Of a stretch of DNA of 64,000 nt, positions 62,423-64,000 are shown piece after piece (the stretch's first letter is position 1; the number at the start of each line of letters is the position of its first letter). Location: the NCBI RefSeq assembly GCF_000716875.1, contig NZ_JNWQ01000008.1:51606-115605 (forward strand). The letters run 5' to 3'. The notes under the pieces were generated by a model. That model was given only the letters and a program-made list of their open reading frames with translations. It had not been told where the DNA came from and made no database searches. The position numbers and the translations under genes are program-made. The stretch comes from Streptomyces novaecaesareae. GTDB taxonomy: Bacteria; Actinomycetota; Actinomycetes; Streptomycetales; Streptomycetaceae.

Positions 62423-62986
62423 GTGAGCAACGACGCTACCGGGGCAACGAACGCCCGTTCCACCGGAGCCGACGCGGGTAACCTCGGCTACCTCGCCCTC
62501 GGTCTGACACTTCTCGCCTACGGCCTGCTCTCCACCGGCGTCCTGCACGGCGCCGGAGTCGGGGACGCAGCCCACCTCGCCCACCTGCTCGGCGGCCTCA
62601 CCCTCTTCATCGCGGGCCTCTGGCAGCTCCGCGGCGGCGAGGGCTTCACCGGAACCGCCTTCACCAGCCTCGGCGCCTTCTGGGCGACCTGGTCGGCGGC
62701 CGGCGGCGCGGGCAAGAACGCCGCCGGACTGTTCCTGCTGCTCTGGGCCCTGCTCGCCCTCACCCTCACCGCGGCCAGTTGGGGCTCGGGCCTGCTCAGC
62801 CGTGCCGTCTACGGCCTGCTGACGCTCTCCCTGCTGCTGTCCGCCATCGCCACCTTCGGCGGGTACGGCGGCCTCGCCAAGGTCGCCGGCTGGGTCGCGG
62901 CCGTCTCCGGGCTCGCCGCCTGGTACTGGGCCACCTCCGCGCTGAGCAACGGCTCCTGGGGGAAGGTCGCCCTGCCGGTCAAGTGA
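62423..62986 (+). CDS. GPR1/FUN34/YaaH (SatP) family acetate-transporter-like protein
   Basis: A 187-residue, six-segment membrane protein. Family features include LGGLTLFIAGLWQLRGGEGF and TAFTSLGAFWATWSAAGG, close to SatP of E. coli, an acetate-succinate transporter. The signature NPAPLG at the first segment is replaced by NLGYLALG, a form I recall from Streptomyces relatives, so substrate may differ. GTG 62423 has AAAGGAG six bases upstream. It converges on the PAP2 gene. Confidence 0.88.
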   Translation: MSNDATGATNARSTGADAGNLGYLALGLTLLAYGLLSTGVLHGAGVGDAAHLAHLLGGLTLFIAGLWQLRGGEGFTGTAFTSLGAFWATWSAAGGAGKNAAGLFLLLWALLALTLTAASWGSGLLSRAVYGLLTLSLLLSAIATFGGYGGLAKVAGWVAAVSGLAAWYWATSALSNGSWGKVALPVK

Positions 62987-63013
62987 GCCGCCGTAGGACG
63001 CGGCTCAACCGGC

Positions 63014-63065
63014 CTGTTCAACCGGGCTGTTCAACCGGCCCTGTTCAACTGACCTGCTTCAACGG
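63014..63065. repeat. Four 12-bp tandem repeats in a convergent gap
   Basis: CTGTTCAACCGG at 63014 and 63027, CTGTTCAACTGA at 63041 and CTGCTTCAACGG at 63054 form a 13-14 base period. The array overlaps the last codons of the PAP2 gene. No terminator stem is obvious. Confidence 0.8.
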
Positions 63066-63890
63066 CTCCTCGGCGGTGTTGCGGGGTCGGCTCTCCGTCC
63101 CGTCGGAGAGCCGGCCCCGTCGCCATGCCGCCAACGCCAACACGGCGTACGCGAGGAGGAGGATGCCGACCGCGACGATGCCGTCCGCCCAGAAGTGGTT
63201 GGCCGTCACCACCACCACCGCGACCGTGAGCACCGGGTGCAGCAGCATCACCCACCGCAGCGAACTGCGCGACACCCGGATCACCGCGACCGCGGCCAGC
63301 ACGCACCAGGCAACGTGCACCGAGGGCATCGCCGACAGCTGGTCGGCCACCACGACACCACCGACCACGCCCCCGTACACCGACTGCCCGTACTCCGCGG
63401 CCACGTCCACGAAGCCGCTCTCCGGCAGCATCCGGGGCGGCGCCACCGGGATGAACTGCACCAACAGGCAGACGGCGGTGGTGATCACCACCGTGTTCCG
63501 CACCCACGCGTACCGCTCGCGGTGCCGCACGAACACCCAGAGCAGGACGCCGAGCATCACCGCGAAGTGCATGACCGCGTAGTAGTAGTTCGCCAGCCGC
63601 ACCAGCACCGGGTACGGCGTGATCGCCGCCTGCCAGGACGCCTCGTCGGGAAGCCCGATCACCTGCTCCGTGTGGTGGATCCAGCTCGCCCGGTCCAGCG
63701 CGTGGTCCGTGCTCATCACCGAGAGGTGCCCGACCAGCTGCCAGAGCGCGAACAGCGCCAGCAGCGTCCCGGCCTCCCGCAGCAGCGCCGACAACGCCGG
63801 CTTCCGAACCCTCGCCGCGGCGTACGCACCCGCGTAGAGACCGGCGGCGGCGCCCCCGGCGGACTGCCAGGTCAGGGTCAGGTTCTGCAT
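63045..63890 (-). CDS. PAP2-superfamily membrane protein (inositol phosphorylceramide synthase-like)
   Basis: A 281-residue membrane protein with about six segments. The phosphatase motifs are SAMPSVHVAWCVLA (catalytic His) and ANHFWADGIV; FIPVAPPRMLPE lies between segments as in the PAP2_3 family. Such proteins act on lipid phosphates or transfer phospho-head groups. ATG 63890 has no strong ribosome binding site and lies only 17 bases after the rRNA terminator, so a later start or a promoter inside the terminator region must be considered. Substrate is unknown. Confidence 0.85.
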   Translation of the reverse strand: MQNLTLTWQSAGGAAAGLYAGAYAAARVRKPALSALLREAGTLLALFALWQLVGHLSVMSTDHALDRASWIHHTEQVIGLPDEASWQAAITPYPVLVRLANYYYAVMHFAVMLGVLLWVFVRHRERYAWVRNTVVITTAVCLLVQFIPVAPPRMLPESGFVDVAAEYGQSVYGGVVGGVVVADQLSAMPSVHVAWCVLAAVAVIRVSRSSLRWVMLLHPVLTVAVVVVTANHFWADGIVAVGILLLAYAVLALAAWRRGRLSDGTESRPRNTAEEPLKQVS

Positions 63891-63907
63891 TGGCAGAGGG
63901 TAACGCA

Positions 63908-63941
63908 AAAAGACCCCTTCCCGAACGGGAAGGGGTCTTTT
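63908..63941 (-). terminator. rRNA operon terminator
   Basis: AAAAGACCCCTTCCCG pairs perfectly with CGGGAAGGGGTCTTTT, a 16-bp stem. On the minus strand it ends in a run of T residues, the expected form of a strong factor-independent terminator behind the 5S gene. Confidence 0.95.
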
Positions 63942-63950
63942 CGGAATGAT

Positions 63951-64000
63951 TGTTCGGCGGCGTCCTACTCTCCCACAGGGTCCCCCCTGCAGTACCATCG
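63951..64000 (-). rRNA. rrf: 5S ribosomal RNA, 3' part only
   Basis: Read on the minus strand, the last 50 bases give CGATGGTACTGCAGGGGGGA then CCCTGTGGGAGAGTAGGACG and CCGCCGAAC, the characteristic 3' part of actinobacterial 5S rRNA. The 5' part and the rest of the rRNA operon lie beyond base 64000. The 3' end is placed near 63951 by comparison with known 5S ends. Confidence 0.93.

Overview
The window is high-GC actinobacterial DNA, almost certainly from a Streptomycetaceae chromosome (Streptomyces or Kitasatospora). Codon third positions are strongly G/C. The gene order nrdJ-nrdR-lexA-dinG ... hflX-rshA-dapF-miaA-miaB ... gluR/gluK-gluABCD ... recX-recA ... lhr-clgR-cinA-pgsA-rimO-rodZ-like-ftsK-osaB-osaA/osaC is, from memory, the core region around recA in Streptomyces coelicolor. 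No CRISPR array, insertion sequence, phage gene or tRNA was seen. All names come from reading motifs and context; no database search was run.

Layout. 1-4135: nrdR-nrdJ (nrdJ cut by the window start), divergent from lexA, with two NrdR-box-like sites on the nrdR side and an SOS box at the lexA promoter. 4136-12002: five minus-strand genes behind an iron box: an aerobactin-like NRPS-independent siderophore set (two IucA/IucC synthetases, an IucB-like acyltransferase, an IucD-like N-monooxygenase) ending in the iron-sulfur helicase gene dinG, 12 bp after the last siderophore gene. 12369-14746: two tandem secreted chymotrypsin-fold lipoproteins. 14880-24358: housekeeping stretch (hflX, rshA, dapF, miaA, miaB, a small MT0933-type protein, a LigB-like protein, a membrane protein). 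24554-31648: a TAXI solute-binding protein, the GluR/GluK two-component pair and the gluABCD glutamate ABC transporter. 31771-40779: FAD monooxygenase, RNase Y-like protein, recX-recA with an SOS box inside the recA promoter, AI-2E-type permease, DUF3046 protein, subtilisin-like protease. 40976-53387: lhr, then clgR, cinA, pgsA, rimO, a RodZ-like gene and ftsK. 53535-62129: the osmoadaptation module osaB, osaA and divergent osaC. 62423-64000: an acetate-transporter family protein, a PAP2-family membrane protein, a strong terminator and the 3' end of a 5S rRNA gene on the minus strand.

How the parts connect. DNA damage control is dense: lexA and recA both carry SOS operators at their promoters, and dinG, recX, lhr and ftsK are nearby repair or chromosome-handling genes. 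Iron links the siderophore genes to DinG, which carries four candidate Fe-S cysteines. ClgR-pgsA-rimO-RodZ-FtsK is a conserved actinobacterial neighbourhood. OsaA, OsaB and OsaC are expected to tie osmotic stress to SigB control.

I did not find a clearly new multi-gene system. The items most worth checking are the iron-box/siderophore/dinG arrangement, a 26-codon repeat-built reading frame that bridges gluC and gluD by 4-base overlaps at both ends, the nine-unit HAMP array of OsaA, and the control regions of nrdR, lexA, recA and osaA/osaC.
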